64,000 nt of DNA from Serinicoccus profundi (GCF_008001015.1 NZ_CP042862.1:1240001-1304000), one strand, 5' to 3'. Counted from the first letter of the stretch, positions 8,970 through 17,742 are shown. Made by a program: numbers and translations. The notes: generated by a model not told the origin, from the letters alone.

Positions 8970-9773
8970 GTGAGTTTCCTCGCCGCCCGTCGCCGTAGCC
9001 CACTCGCGCTGCTGGTGCTGCTGTTCCTCGGCCTCGCCTTCACCGGCACCGCGTATGCCGCGCTGCAGACGGGCGCCGCCCCGGGCACGTCCGCGGAGGA
9101 GGCCTCGCCCGAGCAGCTCGAGGAAGGACGCCAGCTCTTCCTTGCCAACTGTGCCTCGTGCCACGGCACCAACGCCGGGGGCAACGGCAGCGACGGTCCC
9201 TCGCTGCACGGCGTGGGCGCTGCCGCGGTCGACTTCCAGGTCGCCACGGGTCGTATGCCGCTCCCGGCGCCGGGGGTCCAGGCCGAGCGCAACATCTCTC
9301 AGGTCCAGTTCAGCGCCGAGCAGATCGAGGCCCTCGCGGTCTACATCGACTCCCTGGCACCGGGCCCGGACGTGCCGGAGGCGCGGTGGCTGGACCCCTC
9401 GCAGGGCGACCCCGCCAACGGCGGTGCCGTCTACCGCACCAACTGCGCGATGTGCCACAACTCCTCGGGCACCGGAGGTGCCCTCACCCGTGGCAAGTAC
9501 GCCCCCACCCTCATGGGCGTGGACGAGCAGCACATCTACGAAGCCATGCTCACCGGCCCGCAGTCGATGCCGGTCTTCAACGACCAGAACATCACGCCCG
9601 AGGAGAAGCGCGACGTCATCGCCTTCCTCAAGAGCGTGGAGGACGGCGCCAACGACCAGGGCGGTCACACGCTCGGGAGCCTCGGCCCGGCCGGGGACGC
9701 GCTCTTCGCCTGGACCATCGGGATCCTCGCGTTCATCGGCGCTGCCGTGTGGCTCGGACGAAAGGCGGCCTGA
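8970..9773 (+). CDS. qcrC: Cytochrome bc1 complex diheme cytochrome c subunit
   Basis: The actinobacterial cytochrome cc that replaces a soluble cytochrome c and hands electrons directly to CtaC. At 267 residues it has an N-terminal signal anchor (about 11-32), a first haem site CASCH at 61-65, a second CAMCH at 160-164, candidate Met ligands in GRMPLP and QSMPVF, and a C-terminal membrane helix. GTG 8970 is preferred over ATG 8919 because GGAAGGA sits 7 bases before it. Confidence 0.95.
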   Translation: MSFLAARRRSPLALLVLLFLGLAFTGTAYAALQTGAAPGTSAEEASPEQLEEGRQLFLANCASCHGTNAGGNGSDGPSLHGVGAAAVDFQVATGRMPLPAPGVQAERNISQVQFSAEQIEALAVYIDSLAPGPDVPEARWLDPSQGDPANGGAVYRTNCAMCHNSSGTGGALTRGKYAPTLMGVDEQHIYEAMLTGPQSMPVFNDQNITPEEKRDVIAFLKSVEDGANDQGGHTLGSLGPAGDALFAWTIGILAFIGAAVWLGRKAA

Positions 9774-9776
9774 GAC

Positions 9777-10877
9777 ATGACGACCCCCCACCACGACGAC
9801 ACCACCCCCGCCGTGCGTGACTCGCACGCGTCGCCGGCCCGGACCGACCGGTTCGAGAACCCCGGTCTGCCGCCGCACGTGCCGCGGCGCGCCGACGTCG
9901 ACCCCAAGGCCGCCAAGCGCGCCGAGGTCCAGGTCGTGGCGATGTTCACGATGTCGGCCCTCGCCTCGATCGCCTTCGTCGTCGCCTACTTCGCGATCGA
10001 CCCGGACCTCAAGGGCTATCTCCTCGGCATCGGGGAGATGAACCTCTACCACCTCGCGCTCGGCGTGACCATGGGGCTCTCCCTGCTCGGGATCGGACTC
10101 GGTGCGATCCACTGGGCGAAGACCCTCATGCCCGACGAGGAGGTCATCGAGGAGCGCCACCCGCAGGCGTCCGGCGAGGAGGACCGGCTCGTCGTCGGTC
10201 AGACCCTGTCCCACGGCTGGCGCAGCTCCCAGCTCAACCGGCGCTCGGCCATCCTCGGCTCGGCCGGTGGGGCGCTGGGCCTCTTCGCCCTGCCGCTGGT
10301 CCTCCCGGTCGTCGCCGGTCTGGGTCCCCGACCGAGCCGCGAAGCCCTGTTCGAGACGCACTGGGAAGAGGGTGTTCCGCTGGTGGTCGATCACTCCGGG
10401 GCGCCGGTCAGGGCCGCCGACGTCACCCAGGGGTCGGTCTTCCACATCATGCCCGAGGGCTGGGCCGGGCCCCAGGCCTTCGAGGAGCACGGTGCCGAGG
10501 AGGTCATGGCCGCCAAGGCCACGGACCAGGTCATCCTGGTCAAGCTCGACCCCTCGCTCATCACCAGCGAGAAGCAACGGGAGTGGGGCTACGACGGCAT
10601 CGTCGCCTACTCCAAGGTGTGCACCCACGTCGGGTGCCCCGTGGCGCTCTACGAGCAGCAGACCCACCATCTGCTGTGTCCCTGCCACCAGTCGACCTTC
10701 GACATGACCGACGACTGCACGGTGATCTTCGGGCCGGCCAAGAGGCCGCTGCCCCAGCTGCCGATCACGGTGGACGCCGAGGGCTACATCGTGGCCGCGG
10801 ACTCCTTCCGCGAGCCGATCGGACCAAGCTTCTGGGAGCGCGAGCGCCCAGGTCTGTTGGGAGATGACGAGTCATGA
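9777..10877 (+). CDS. qcrA: Cytochrome bc1 complex Rieske iron-sulfur subunit
   Basis: A 366-residue Rieske protein with the long actinobacterial N-terminus: three membrane helices (about 55-75, 90-112 and 155-180) before the soluble domain. The [2Fe-2S] ligands are in CTHVGCP (about residue 281) and CPCHQS (about 302). It moves electrons from menaquinol to QcrC. It starts 4 bases after the qcrC stop and overlaps qcrB by 4 bases (ATGA). Confidence 0.95.
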   Translation: MTTPHHDDTTPAVRDSHASPARTDRFENPGLPPHVPRRADVDPKAAKRAEVQVVAMFTMSALASIAFVVAYFAIDPDLKGYLLGIGEMNLYHLALGVTMGLSLLGIGLGAIHWAKTLMPDEEVIEERHPQASGEEDRLVVGQTLSHGWRSSQLNRRSAILGSAGGALGLFALPLVLPVVAGLGPRPSREALFETHWEEGVPLVVDHSGAPVRAADVTQGSVFHIMPEGWAGPQAFEEHGAEEVMAAKATDQVILVKLDPSLITSEKQREWGYDGIVAYSKVCTHVGCPVALYEQQTHHLLCPCHQSTFDMTDDCTVIFGPAKRPLPQLPITVDAEGYIVAADSFREPIGPSFWERERPGLLGDDES

Positions 10878-12682
10878 CGACGCACGTGCCCCAGGGTGCC
10901 GACCACCTCCGCACCGACACCACCGAGCCGCAGCGGCCGCAGAGCCAGACCGACCAGTCCTCCCCGGACGCGAAGTTCCCGGGCGCCCTGGTCTGGGCCG
11001 ACGAACGCGTCGGCGCCGCCAAGGGGTTGCGCTTCGCCCTCAAGAAGGTCTTCCCCGACCACTGGAGCTTCCTGCTCGGCGAGATCGCGATGTACTCCAT
11101 GATCATCGCGCTCATCACCGGCACCTTCCTCACCCTGTGGTTCGTCCCGAGCATGGGCCACGTGACCTACGACGGCGACTACGTCCCGCTCAAGGGTGTC
11201 GGGATGTCCGAGGCCTACGCCTCCACCCTCGACATCAGCTTCGAGGTCAAGGGCGGTCTGCTCATCCGGCAGCTGCACCACTGGTCGGCCCTCTTCTTCA
11301 TCGTCGGCATCGCCCTGCACGCAGCCCGGGTCTTCTTCACCGGCGCGTTCCGCAAGCCGCGGGAGATCAACTGGGTCATCGGGGTCGTCCTCTCCCTCCT
11401 CGCCGCCATCGAGGGCTTCGCCGGCTACTCCCTCCCGGACGACCTGCTGTCGGGTACTGGCATCCGGGCCATGAACGGCTTCATGATGTCGGCGCCGGTG
11501 ATCGGCACCTGGATGACGTTCTTCGTCTTCGGCGGGGAGTTCCCGGGCGAGGCGATCATTCCCCGGCTCTACATCGCCCACGTGCTGCTGCTCCCGGCGA
11601 TCATCGTCGGCCTCTTCGTGCTGCACCTGGCCCTCGTCGTCGTCCACAAGCACACGCAGTACCCCGGCCCGGGTCGCACCAACGACAATGTCGTCGGGTT
11701 CCCGATCATGCCGGTGTATGCCGCGAAGGCCGGTGGCTTCTTCTTCGTGGTCTTCGGCATCACCGCCCTGGTCTCGGCCCTGGTGCAGATCAACGGCGTG
11801 TGGGTCTACGGACCGTACGACCCGACCCAGGTGACCGCGGGCAGCCAGCCCGACTTCTACATGTGGTTCTCCGACGGCGCACTGCGTCTGCTCCCGGGTT
11901 GGTTGGAGTTCACGCTGTTCGGCACCGTGTGGAGCTTCAACATCTTCCTCGGCTCGCTGGTGCTGCTGCCCCTGGTCTGGGCGATCATGGGCGCCTATCC
12001 CTTCATCGAGGCATGGATCACCGGTGACAAGAGCGAGCACCACATCCTCCAGCGCCCGCGCAACGCCCCGACCCGGACCGCGATCGGTATGGCGGCGATC
12101 TCGATGTATCTCGTGCTGGCGCTCGCCTGCATCAACGACATCCTCGCGATCAAGCTCGGGCTGTCCATCAACGACCTCACGATCCTCTTCCGGACGTTGT
12201 TCTTCGTCCTCCCGGTCCTCGTGTTCGTCGTGACCAAGCGGCTCTGCCTGTCGCTGCAGCGCCACGACCGCGAGCGGGTCCTGCACGGCAACGAGACCGG
12301 CCGGATCGTCCGGACGCCGGAGGGTCGCTTCTTCGAGGCCCACGAGCCGCTGGACGAGTACGAGCGGTGGGCCCTCGTCGACTACGACCCGCCGACCCCG
12401 CTGGGCCTCACCCAGGGCCCGGATGTCGACAGCCGCGGCGTCGCGCGCCGTCGGGGACCGCTGGCCGGGCTGCAGGCGGCGGCGTCGTCCTTCTTCTACA
12501 AGGACTCGGTCACCCCCGTGACTCCCTCCGAGCTCGCCGCGGCGCACCACCACGGCGAGCACGACGCGCTGGAGCAGGCCTCCGCGCCGCAGCTCGGGGT
12601 GCCGGTGAACGACAGCATCGGTGACGACGACTTCACCGACCACCACGGCTCGTCGGTGCAGGCACCTCCGCGCCATCACTGA
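10874..12682 (+). CDS. qcrB: Cytochrome bc1 complex cytochrome b subunit
   Basis: A 602-residue dihaem cytochrome b oxidising menaquinol. Haem-ligand helices are visible (LHHWSALFFIVGIALHAARV and a helix ending in LHLALVVVHKHTQYPG). The C-terminal ~100 residues form a hydrophilic actinobacterial extension. It starts in an ATGA overlap with qcrA and ends the respiratory operon. The zincin gene follows on the same strand. Confidence 0.96.
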   Translation: MTTHVPQGADHLRTDTTEPQRPQSQTDQSSPDAKFPGALVWADERVGAAKGLRFALKKVFPDHWSFLLGEIAMYSMIIALITGTFLTLWFVPSMGHVTYDGDYVPLKGVGMSEAYASTLDISFEVKGGLLIRQLHHWSALFFIVGIALHAARVFFTGAFRKPREINWVIGVVLSLLAAIEGFAGYSLPDDLLSGTGIRAMNGFMMSAPVIGTWMTFFVFGGEFPGEAIIPRLYIAHVLLLPAIIVGLFVLHLALVVVHKHTQYPGPGRTNDNVVGFPIMPVYAAKAGGFFFVVFGITALVSALVQINGVWVYGPYDPTQVTAGSQPDFYMWFSDGALRLLPGWLEFTLFGTVWSFNIFLGSLVLLPLVWAIMGAYPFIEAWITGDKSEHHILQRPRNAPTRTAIGMAAISMYLVLALACINDILAIKLGLSINDLTILFRTLFFVLPVLVFVVTKRLCLSLQRHDRERVLHGNETGRIVRTPEGRFFEAHEPLDEYERWALVDYDPPTPLGLTQGPDVDSRGVARRRGPLAGLQAAASSFFYKDSVTPVTPSELAAAHHHGEHDALEQASAPQLGVPVNDSIGDDDFTDHHGSSVQAPPRHH

Positions 12683-12773
12683 GCACCAGCCCGACGACGA
12701 GCGCCCCGCCACCGAGACCGGTGGTGGGGCGTCGTCGACTCCTGCCGACACCGGTCCGGCGGAAGCGATGTCG

Positions 12774-13109
12774 ATGTCCCGGGAGGAGTTCGAGGACGCC
12801 GTCGGCGACTCCCTCGACCTGGTGCCGGACGGTCTCATGGCCCGGTTGGACAATGTCGTCTTCCTCGTCGAGGACGAGCCGCCGCCGGAGGAGCCGGACC
12901 TGCTCGGTCTCTACGACGGGGTGCCGCTCACCGAACGGGACTGGGGCATGCAGCTGCCGGACCGCATCTTCATCTACCGGGGTCCGCTGCTGCGCATGTG
13001 CGAGGACCGGGACGAGCTGCTCGACGAGATCGCCGTGACGGTAGTGCACGAGATCGCCCACCACTTCGGGATCGACGACGACCGGCTGCACGAGCTGGGA
13101 TGGGGCTGA
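12774..13109 (+). CDS. Metallopeptidase family protein (zincin-like)
   Basis: A small soluble protein, 111 residues from ATG 12774, with the zinc-protease motif HEIAHHFGI near its C-terminus and an upstream stretch (LDNVVFLVEDEP) typical of the short actinobacterial zincin family (PF06262 type). The ATG at 12774 is chosen because GGAAG lies 8 bases upstream; ATG 12768 and longer forms reaching into qcrB are possible. Substrate unknown. It may be co-transcribed with qcrB. Confidence 0.82.
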   Translation: MSREEFEDAVGDSLDLVPDGLMARLDNVVFLVEDEPPPEEPDLLGLYDGVPLTERDWGMQLPDRIFIYRGPLLRMCEDRDELLDEIAVTVVHEIAHHFGIDDDRLHELGWG

Positions 13110-13121
13110 GTCACCGGCCGC

Positions 13122-13127
13122 TACAGT
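13122..13127 (+). promoter_or_regulatory. -10 element, leaderless promoter of the Lrp-type gene
   Basis: TACAGT with a 6-base spacer to GTG 13134. Confidence 0.55.
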
Positions 13128-13133
13128 GAGCGG

Positions 13134-13415
13134 GTGATTTCTGCCATCGTCATGATCAAGGCCGAGGTCGGCCGCATCCCCGAGGCCGCCCAGGAGATCG
13201 CCGAGATCGACGGCATCCGGGAGGTCTACTCCGTCACCGGAGACGTCGACCTCATCGCCATCGCGCGGGTCCAGCGGCACGAGGACTTCGCCGACGTCAT
13301 CGCCGACCGGCTCAACAAGGTGGGCGGCGTCCTGGAGACGACGACGCACATCTCCTTCCGGGCCTACTCCTCCTCAGACCTCGAGGCGGGTTTCTCCCTC
13401 GGCCTCGACCACTGA
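13134..13415 (+). CDS. Lrp/AsnC ligand-binding domain protein without DNA-binding domain
   Basis: A 93-residue stand-alone RAM (AsnC_trans_reg) domain: beta-alpha-beta-beta-alpha-beta with GIREVYSVTGDVDLIAIARV in the middle. No helix-turn-helix is present. Such proteins form ring oligomers that bind amino acids or a partner DNA-binding Lrp protein. GTG 13134 is fixed by the TACAGT hexamer 6 bases upstream. It converges on the exonuclease gene with only 5 bases between stops. Confidence 0.88.
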   Translation: MISAIVMIKAEVGRIPEAAQEIAEIDGIREVYSVTGDVDLIAIARVQRHEDFADVIADRLNKVGGVLETTTHISFRAYSSSDLEAGFSLGLDH

Positions 13416-13420
13416 GCTGA

Positions 13421-15208
13421 TCAGGCCGGGAGTGCACCCACCGGCCGGTCCAGGGGCCGGGGTTGCCCGGCGACTCCGGGCTCGGCGCCCGACCATGTCG
13501 CCGCCACCGGCTCCAGGAGAGCGCGGCTCGCGCCGGCTCCGTCGACGGGGCACGTCCACTCGCCCGACAGGTCGACCAGTCGGACCCCGGGGGACTCCAG
13601 CCAGCGCAGGATGAGCTCGGTCTCCTCCGGCAGCGCCGCAGGTGCGGCCGATGCGTCTGGAGCGCTGACGACCTCGGCGGTCTCGCGGAGCGCCGCGACG
13701 TAGGGCATCGGGTCAGCCCCTCGGGGGCTCACGCTCGTGCCGCTCAGCCGGCCGTGGCGGACGCAGATGAGCTCCCACCCGCCCTGCTCGCCGCGCCGGG
13801 CGGCGATGATCTCGGGTGCGCGGGCGACCGGCCGCAGCCGCTGGCTCCGGGCGGCGGCCCGCACGAGCGCCATCATCCGGTCACGCATCGTGCGCGCCTC
13901 CTCGAAGCGTTCCTGCTCGGCGAGGTCGTCGAGGCGGGACCGCAGCGCCGTCACGACCTCGGTGGTGCTCCCGGCGAGGGCCTGACCCGCCCGAGCGACC
14001 ACCTCGGCGTAGTCCTCCCGGCTCTGGGCTCCCACGCACGGACCCCCGCAGCGGCCGATCTCGAGCAGGACGCAGGCACTGGTGCCGGGGGAGCGCGCCG
14101 ACAGGCGCCGGGTGCACTGGCGTAGCGGGACGACCTCGTGCAGGGCCGTGACGGCGGCCTCCGCGGAGCGCCGGGAGCCGAACGGGCCGGCATACTGCGC
14201 CTTGTCGTCCTTGACCGAGCGCACGACGGACAACCGGGGGAAGGCCTCGTCGGTCAAGCGCACCCACACGGCCTTCTCCGGGTGACGTGAGCGGCGGTTG
14301 TAGCGCGGCTTGTGCTCGGCGATGAGGCGCAGCTCGCGGACCGAGGCCTCCAGGGGGGTGGCGCAGACGATGGGGGTCAAGGACTCGGCGAGGCCGACCA
14401 TCTCCGTCATCCGCCGCCGGGTCTCGGAGGCGGTGAAGTAGGTGAGGGTCCGCCGCCGCAGATCCGTCGCGGTGCCGACGTAGAGCGGGGTTCCTGTGCC
14501 GTCGCGGAAGACGTAGACCCCGGGGGCCGACGGCATCGCCTCGGCCAGGACCCGTTTGCGGCGCTGTGACGGGCTGACCCTCGAGCTGTAGGACTGCAGC
14601 TCCTCCAGCGTGTGCACCCCGAGGTTGCCGACCCGCTCCATGAGGCCGTACAGGACGTCGACCGTCGCCCGCGCGTCGTGCAGGGCACGGTGGTCGGGGG
14701 TGGTGGTCGCCCCGAACAGCCGCGCGAGGCTGGCCAGCTTGTGGTTGGGGGCCTCGTCCTTGCGCACCAGCTGACGGGCCAGCCGGACGGTGTCGAGGAC
14801 CGGGAAACCCGGCCAGGGGTGCCCCGTCTCGCGGGCCGCCGCCTTGAGGAAGGACACGTCGAAGCCGGCGTTGTGGGCGACGAGCACGCTGCCCCGGGCG
14901 AACTCGAGGAACTGCGGCAGCACGGTGGAGATGGCCGGGGCCTGCACCACCATGGCGTTGGTGATGCCGGTCAGGACCGTGATGAAGGCCGGGATGGGGG
15001 TGGCGGGCCGGACGAGAGTCTGGAACTCACCCAGGACCTGGCCCCCGCGCACCTTGACCGCACCGAACTCGGTGATCTGCGACCCGGCGGGGGACCCGCC
15101 GGTGGTCTCGAGGTCGACGACGACGAAAGTCGTCTCGGACAGTGGGGTGCCGAGATCGCCGAAGGTCTCCTGGGTGTAGGTCACCACCCGCTCCGTGGTC
15201 CCGGTCAC
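13421..15208 (-). CDS. DEDDh exonuclease fused to a UvrC-like GIY-YIG nuclease domain
   Basis: A 595-residue fusion. Residues about 25-190 form a DnaQ/DEDDh 3'-5' exonuclease (FVVVDLETTGGSP, VLVAHNAGFDVSFL, HRALHDARATVDVL). From about 228 follows a Cho/UvrC-type GIY-YIG domain (PGVYVFRDGTGTPLYVGTA), a Cys-rich stretch (RCGGPCVG), and a UVR-like helix (EQERFEEARTMRDRM). Such fusions are common in actinobacteria and are thought to act in DNA repair. The GTG at 15208 overlaps, as GTGA, the stop of a 21-codon leaderless mini-ORF, which suggests coupled translation from the mirrored promoter at 15278-15283. Confidence 0.92.
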   Translation of the reverse strand: MTGTTERVVTYTQETFGDLGTPLSETTFVVVDLETTGGSPAGSQITEFGAVKVRGGQVLGEFQTLVRPATPIPAFITVLTGITNAMVVQAPAISTVLPQFLEFARGSVLVAHNAGFDVSFLKAAARETGHPWPGFPVLDTVRLARQLVRKDEAPNHKLASLARLFGATTTPDHRALHDARATVDVLYGLMERVGNLGVHTLEELQSYSSRVSPSQRRKRVLAEAMPSAPGVYVFRDGTGTPLYVGTATDLRRRTLTYFTASETRRRMTEMVGLAESLTPIVCATPLEASVRELRLIAEHKPRYNRRSRHPEKAVWVRLTDEAFPRLSVVRSVKDDKAQYAGPFGSRRSAEAAVTALHEVVPLRQCTRRLSARSPGTSACVLLEIGRCGGPCVGAQSREDYAEVVARAGQALAGSTTEVVTALRSRLDDLAEQERFEEARTMRDRMMALVRAAARSQRLRPVARAPEIIAARRGEQGGWELICVRHGRLSGTSVSPRGADPMPYVAALRETAEVVSAPDASAAPAALPEETELILRWLESPGVRLVDLSGEWTCPVDGAGASRALLEPVAATWSGAEPGVAGQPRPLDRPVGALPA

Positions 15209-15270
15209 CGGGTGCCCCCCGCGGTGCGGTGCCGGGTGGGGCCCGCGAGGCTCGTGTGCCGCATCTGCAT
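15205..15270 (-). CDS. Leaderless 21-residue mini-ORF upstream of the exonuclease gene
   Basis: Starts MQMRHTSL at ATG 15270, exactly 7 bases after a TAGCCT -10 hexamer on the minus strand. Its stop overlaps the exonuclease start (GTGA at 15205-15208). Position and coupling are the evidence; the peptide itself resembles nothing I know. It may be a translated leader rather than a functional peptide. Confidence 0.35.
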   Translation of the reverse strand: MQMRHTSLAGPTRHRTAGGTR

Positions 15271-15277
15271 ACCGGTG

Positions 15278-15351
15278 AGGCTAGGGCGGCCCACCGACAG
15301 ACCCCTGACGGCGCGCGGGGAGCGGGGTCTGTCGGTGGGCAGCCCTAGCGT
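15278..15351. promoter_or_regulatory. Mirror-symmetric divergent promoter in a 26-bp inverted repeat
   Basis: Arms at 15280-15305 and 15324-15349 are complementary at 25 of 26 positions around an 18-base centre. The -10 hexamers (TAGCCT leftward at 15278-15283, TAGCGT rightward at 15346-15351), the 7-base spacers and the ATG codons (15270 and 15359) are all at exact mirror positions about 15314.5. One regulator bound to the symmetric arms could control both directions equally (inference). Confidence 0.65.
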
Positions 15352-15358
15352 CGTCGTC

Positions 15359-15427
15359 ATGAAGGAGGTGGACCCATGTACCCACACCCCACACCACCCA
15401 CCCCGCGAGGCCAGTCCGTCGCGGTGA
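15359..15427 (+). CDS. Leaderless 22-residue mini-ORF upstream of the Cys-rich gene
   Basis: ATG 15359 lies 7 bases after TAGCGT and opens a 22-codon frame starting MKEVDPCT. Its first codons contain the AAGGAGGTG ribosome binding site of the next gene, whose ATG (15376) lies inside it in another frame. It could be a leader peptide, or simply the 5' end of the mRNA of the 126-residue protein. Confidence 0.3.
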   Translation: MKEVDPCTHTPHHPPREASPSR

Positions 15428-15756
15428 TCGACTGCGAGACCTGCCCCGTCCGGGGGCGGCACTGCGGTGACTGCTTCGTGCCCGTCCTGGGCCGCATCTG
15501 GCTGGAGACGCCCACCCGGGCGGCCGAACCCTCACCCCGGCCCGGAGCGGACCGAGCGGAGCGAGCCGGGCAGGCCGCGCCGGGCGAACCTGGACCCGGC
15601 GTCCCGGTCGATCCGGACGACGCGTCGTCCGCAGGTCTGGACAGCGACGAGCTGGCCGCGGTGAGCGCCTTCGTCCGGGCCGGCCTGGTCGCGCCCCAGG
15701 AAGCGCGCGCCGCCCGCGCCCACGTCGAGCCCACCCGCAGGGTCGCCGCGGGCTGA
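15376..15756 (+). CDS. Small Cys-rich protein with a CxxC-x6-CxxC motif, function unknown
   Basis: A 126-residue protein. Residues 19-33 (DCETCPVRGRHCGDC) form a compact four-cysteine zinc-ribbon-like site; the middle is Pro/Ala/Glu-rich and the end is a short helical segment (DELAAVSAFVRAGLVAPQEA). The ATG at 15376 has a perfect AAGGAGGTG ribosome binding site 5-6 bases upstream. The disordered middle contains the same CGAGCGGAGCGAGC 14-mer found before aat. It is divergent from the exonuclease/GIY-YIG gene through a symmetric promoter, so the two may respond to the same signal. Confidence 0.75.
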   Translation: MYPHPTPPTPRGQSVAVIDCETCPVRGRHCGDCFVPVLGRIWLETPTRAAEPSPRPGADRAERAGQAAPGEPGPGVPVDPDDASSAGLDSDELAAVSAFVRAGLVAPQEARAARAHVEPTRRVAAG

Positions 15757-15797
15757 AGCTCAGCCCGGGGGCGGCCTACGCCTGAGGTCACACCGCC

Positions 15798-15813
15798 CCC
15801 TGGGGTCCCAGGG
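15798..15813. repeat. CCCTGGG-GT-CCCAGGG dyad between convergent genes
   Basis: A perfect 7-bp dyad with a 2-base centre in the 192-base gap between the Cys-rich gene and the acyl-CoA synthetase gene. It might be a weak bidirectional terminator; it is followed by a G-run rather than T's. Nothing else is evident in this gap. Confidence 0.3.
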
Positions 15814-15948
15814 TGGGGGGGATGACGGTATCTGCGCGGGATGACGACCTCGGCAGATCCCGATGTCCCGGCAGTCTGTGGTCCGTGTGACGGGCGTGGG
15901 GTGAACGCGAGCCGTGAGCCGCACGCACTGACGACGTGCCTCCCGCGC

Positions 15949-17742
15949 TCAACGGCGTTGGTAGACCGTCTCGATCTGCGCCGCGTAGGCCTCGGTCACC
16001 GCGGTGCGCCGCAGCTTGAGCGAGGGGGTGAGCATCCCCGACTCGATCGTGAAGTCCTCGGTCAGCACGGTGAACGCCCGGATCGACTCCGCCCGGCTCA
16101 CCGAGGAGTTGGCCTGGTCCACGGCGGCCTGGATCTCCTGGCGCACGAGCGGGTGGGACGCGGCCTGCTCTGCGGAGACGTCTGCGAGATCGTGCTGGCC
16201 CAGCCACCCGGGCAGGACGTCCGCGTCCAGCGTCACGAGGGCCGCGACGAAGGGCCGACCCTCGCCGACGACGATGCACTGCGAGATCAGCGGGTGCGCC
16301 CGCAGGCGGTCCTCGAGCGGCCCAGGGGAGACGTTCTTGCCCCCGGCCGTGACGATGATCTCTTTCCTGCGCCCGGTCACCCGCAGGAATCCATCGGCGT
16401 CCAGCTCGCCCAGGTCTCCGGTGCGTAGCCACCCGTCCGAGAGCACCGCCTCGGTGGCCGACGGGTCGCCGCGGTAGCCCCGCAGCACCCCGACGCCCTT
16501 GACGAGGATCTCCCCGTCCGGCTCCACCCGGATCGCGACCCCCGGCAACGGACGCCCCACCGTGCCGATGCGCAGGAGGTCAGGGGTGTTCACGGTGGCC
16601 GGTGCCGTGGTCTCGGTCAGCCCGTACCCCTCGAGCACGACCAGTCCGGCGCCGCGGAAGAAGTGCCCGAGGCGCTCGCCGAGGGCTGCACCCCCCGAGA
16701 TCGCGTGCGTCACCCGACCGCCGAGCGAGGCGCGCAGTCGCGAGTAGACCAGCCGGTCGGCCAGCGCGTGCTGGGCGCGCAGGCTCACCCGCACCGACCC
16801 GGTGTCGAGGGCGCGGCTGTAGGCCTCGGCGACGCGGGCGGCCCAACGGAAGAGCCGCCCGCGTCCCGCCGCCTCGGCCTTCTGCTCGGCCGCGTTGTAG
16901 ATCTTCTCGAACACCCGTGGGACCGACAGCAGGAAGGTCGGCCCGAAGCCCGCGAGGTCGTCGAGGATCCTGCGCGGGTCCGGGCAGTGCCCCATCCGCA
17001 CTCCGGCCCGCAGACAGACGACCTGGATGAAGCGCGCGAAGACGTGGGCCAGCGGCAGGAAGATGAGGTTGGCGGCGCCCGGGGCGTCGACGATGACGGA
17101 CAACCGTTCGCAGGCGTTGTCCGCCAACGACATGAAGTTGTCGTGCGTCAGCTCGCAGCCCTTGGGGCGCCCCGTCGTGCCGGAGGTGTAGATGATCGTC
17201 GCGAGATCCGCCCGGGAGACCGTGCTGCGACGCTCCTCCAGCTCCTCGTCGCTGATCTCGACGCCGGCGCAGGCGAGCTCGTCCAGCGACCCGGACTCGA
17301 TCTGCCACACGTCGCGCAGCTGGTCCAGGCCGTCACGGCAGCCGGCCAGGGTCGCCATCATCGCCGCGTCCTCCACGATGACGGCCACCGCACCGGAGTC
17401 CGCACAGATCCAGCGCACCTGCTCCGGGGCACTGGTCTCATAGATCGGCACCGGGACGGCGCCTGCGGTCCACAGCGCGAGGTCGGCGAGGGTCCACTCC
17501 AGCCGGGTCCGGCTCATGATGGCCACCCTGTCCCCGGGCTGGACGCCCGCGGCCATGAAGCCCTTGGCGAGCCGGTCGACCCGCCTGGAGAGCTCGGCTG
17601 CGGTGACGTCCTCCCAGCCCCCGTCGTGCGGCACCGAGACCAGGACCCGTCCCGGCTCCCGCAGCGTCCACCGGCGCAGGTAGTCGGCGATCCCTCCCGG
17701 GGCGTCCTCGGACACCAGAAGGGGTACGGACACCTCGCGCAC
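15949..17742 (-). CDS. Long-chain fatty acid-CoA ligase (FadD15-like)
   Basis: Activates long-chain fatty acids to acyl-CoA via acyl-adenylate. At 597 residues it has the P-loop IIYTSGTTGRPKGCELTH, the A5 motif GYGLTET, A7 RTGDLGELDADGFLRVTGR, and the A10 lysine region KEIIVTAGGKNVSPGPLED. GTG 17742 is preferred because GGGAGG lies 7 bases upstream; an in-frame TTG at 17778 lacks such a site. A TAGGGT hexamer at 17788-17793 (minus strand) supplies the promoter. The neighbourhood matches M. tuberculosis fadD15 (from memory). Confidence 0.92.
   Translation of the reverse strand: MREVSVPLLVSEDAPGGIADYLRRWTLREPGRVLVSVPHDGGWEDVTAAELSRRVDRLAKGFMAAGVQPGDRVAIMSRTRLEWTLADLALWTAGAVPVPIYETSAPEQVRWICADSGAVAVIVEDAAMMATLAGCRDGLDQLRDVWQIESGSLDELACAGVEISDEELEERRSTVSRADLATIIYTSGTTGRPKGCELTHDNFMSLADNACERLSVIVDAPGAANLIFLPLAHVFARFIQVVCLRAGVRMGHCPDPRRILDDLAGFGPTFLLSVPRVFEKIYNAAEQKAEAAGRGRLFRWAARVAEAYSRALDTGSVRVSLRAQHALADRLVYSRLRASLGGRVTHAISGGAALGERLGHFFRGAGLVVLEGYGLTETTAPATVNTPDLLRIGTVGRPLPGVAIRVEPDGEILVKGVGVLRGYRGDPSATEAVLSDGWLRTGDLGELDADGFLRVTGRRKEIIVTAGGKNVSPGPLEDRLRAHPLISQCIVVGEGRPFVAALVTLDADVLPGWLGQHDLADVSAEQAASHPLVRQEIQAAVDQANSSVSRAESIRAFTVLTEDFTIESGMLTPSLKLRRTAVTEAYAAQIETVYQRR

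Noticed and set aside
10784-12853. Long minus-strand open frame opposite qcrB
   Set aside because: Same shadow effect; qcrB on the plus strand is unmistakable.
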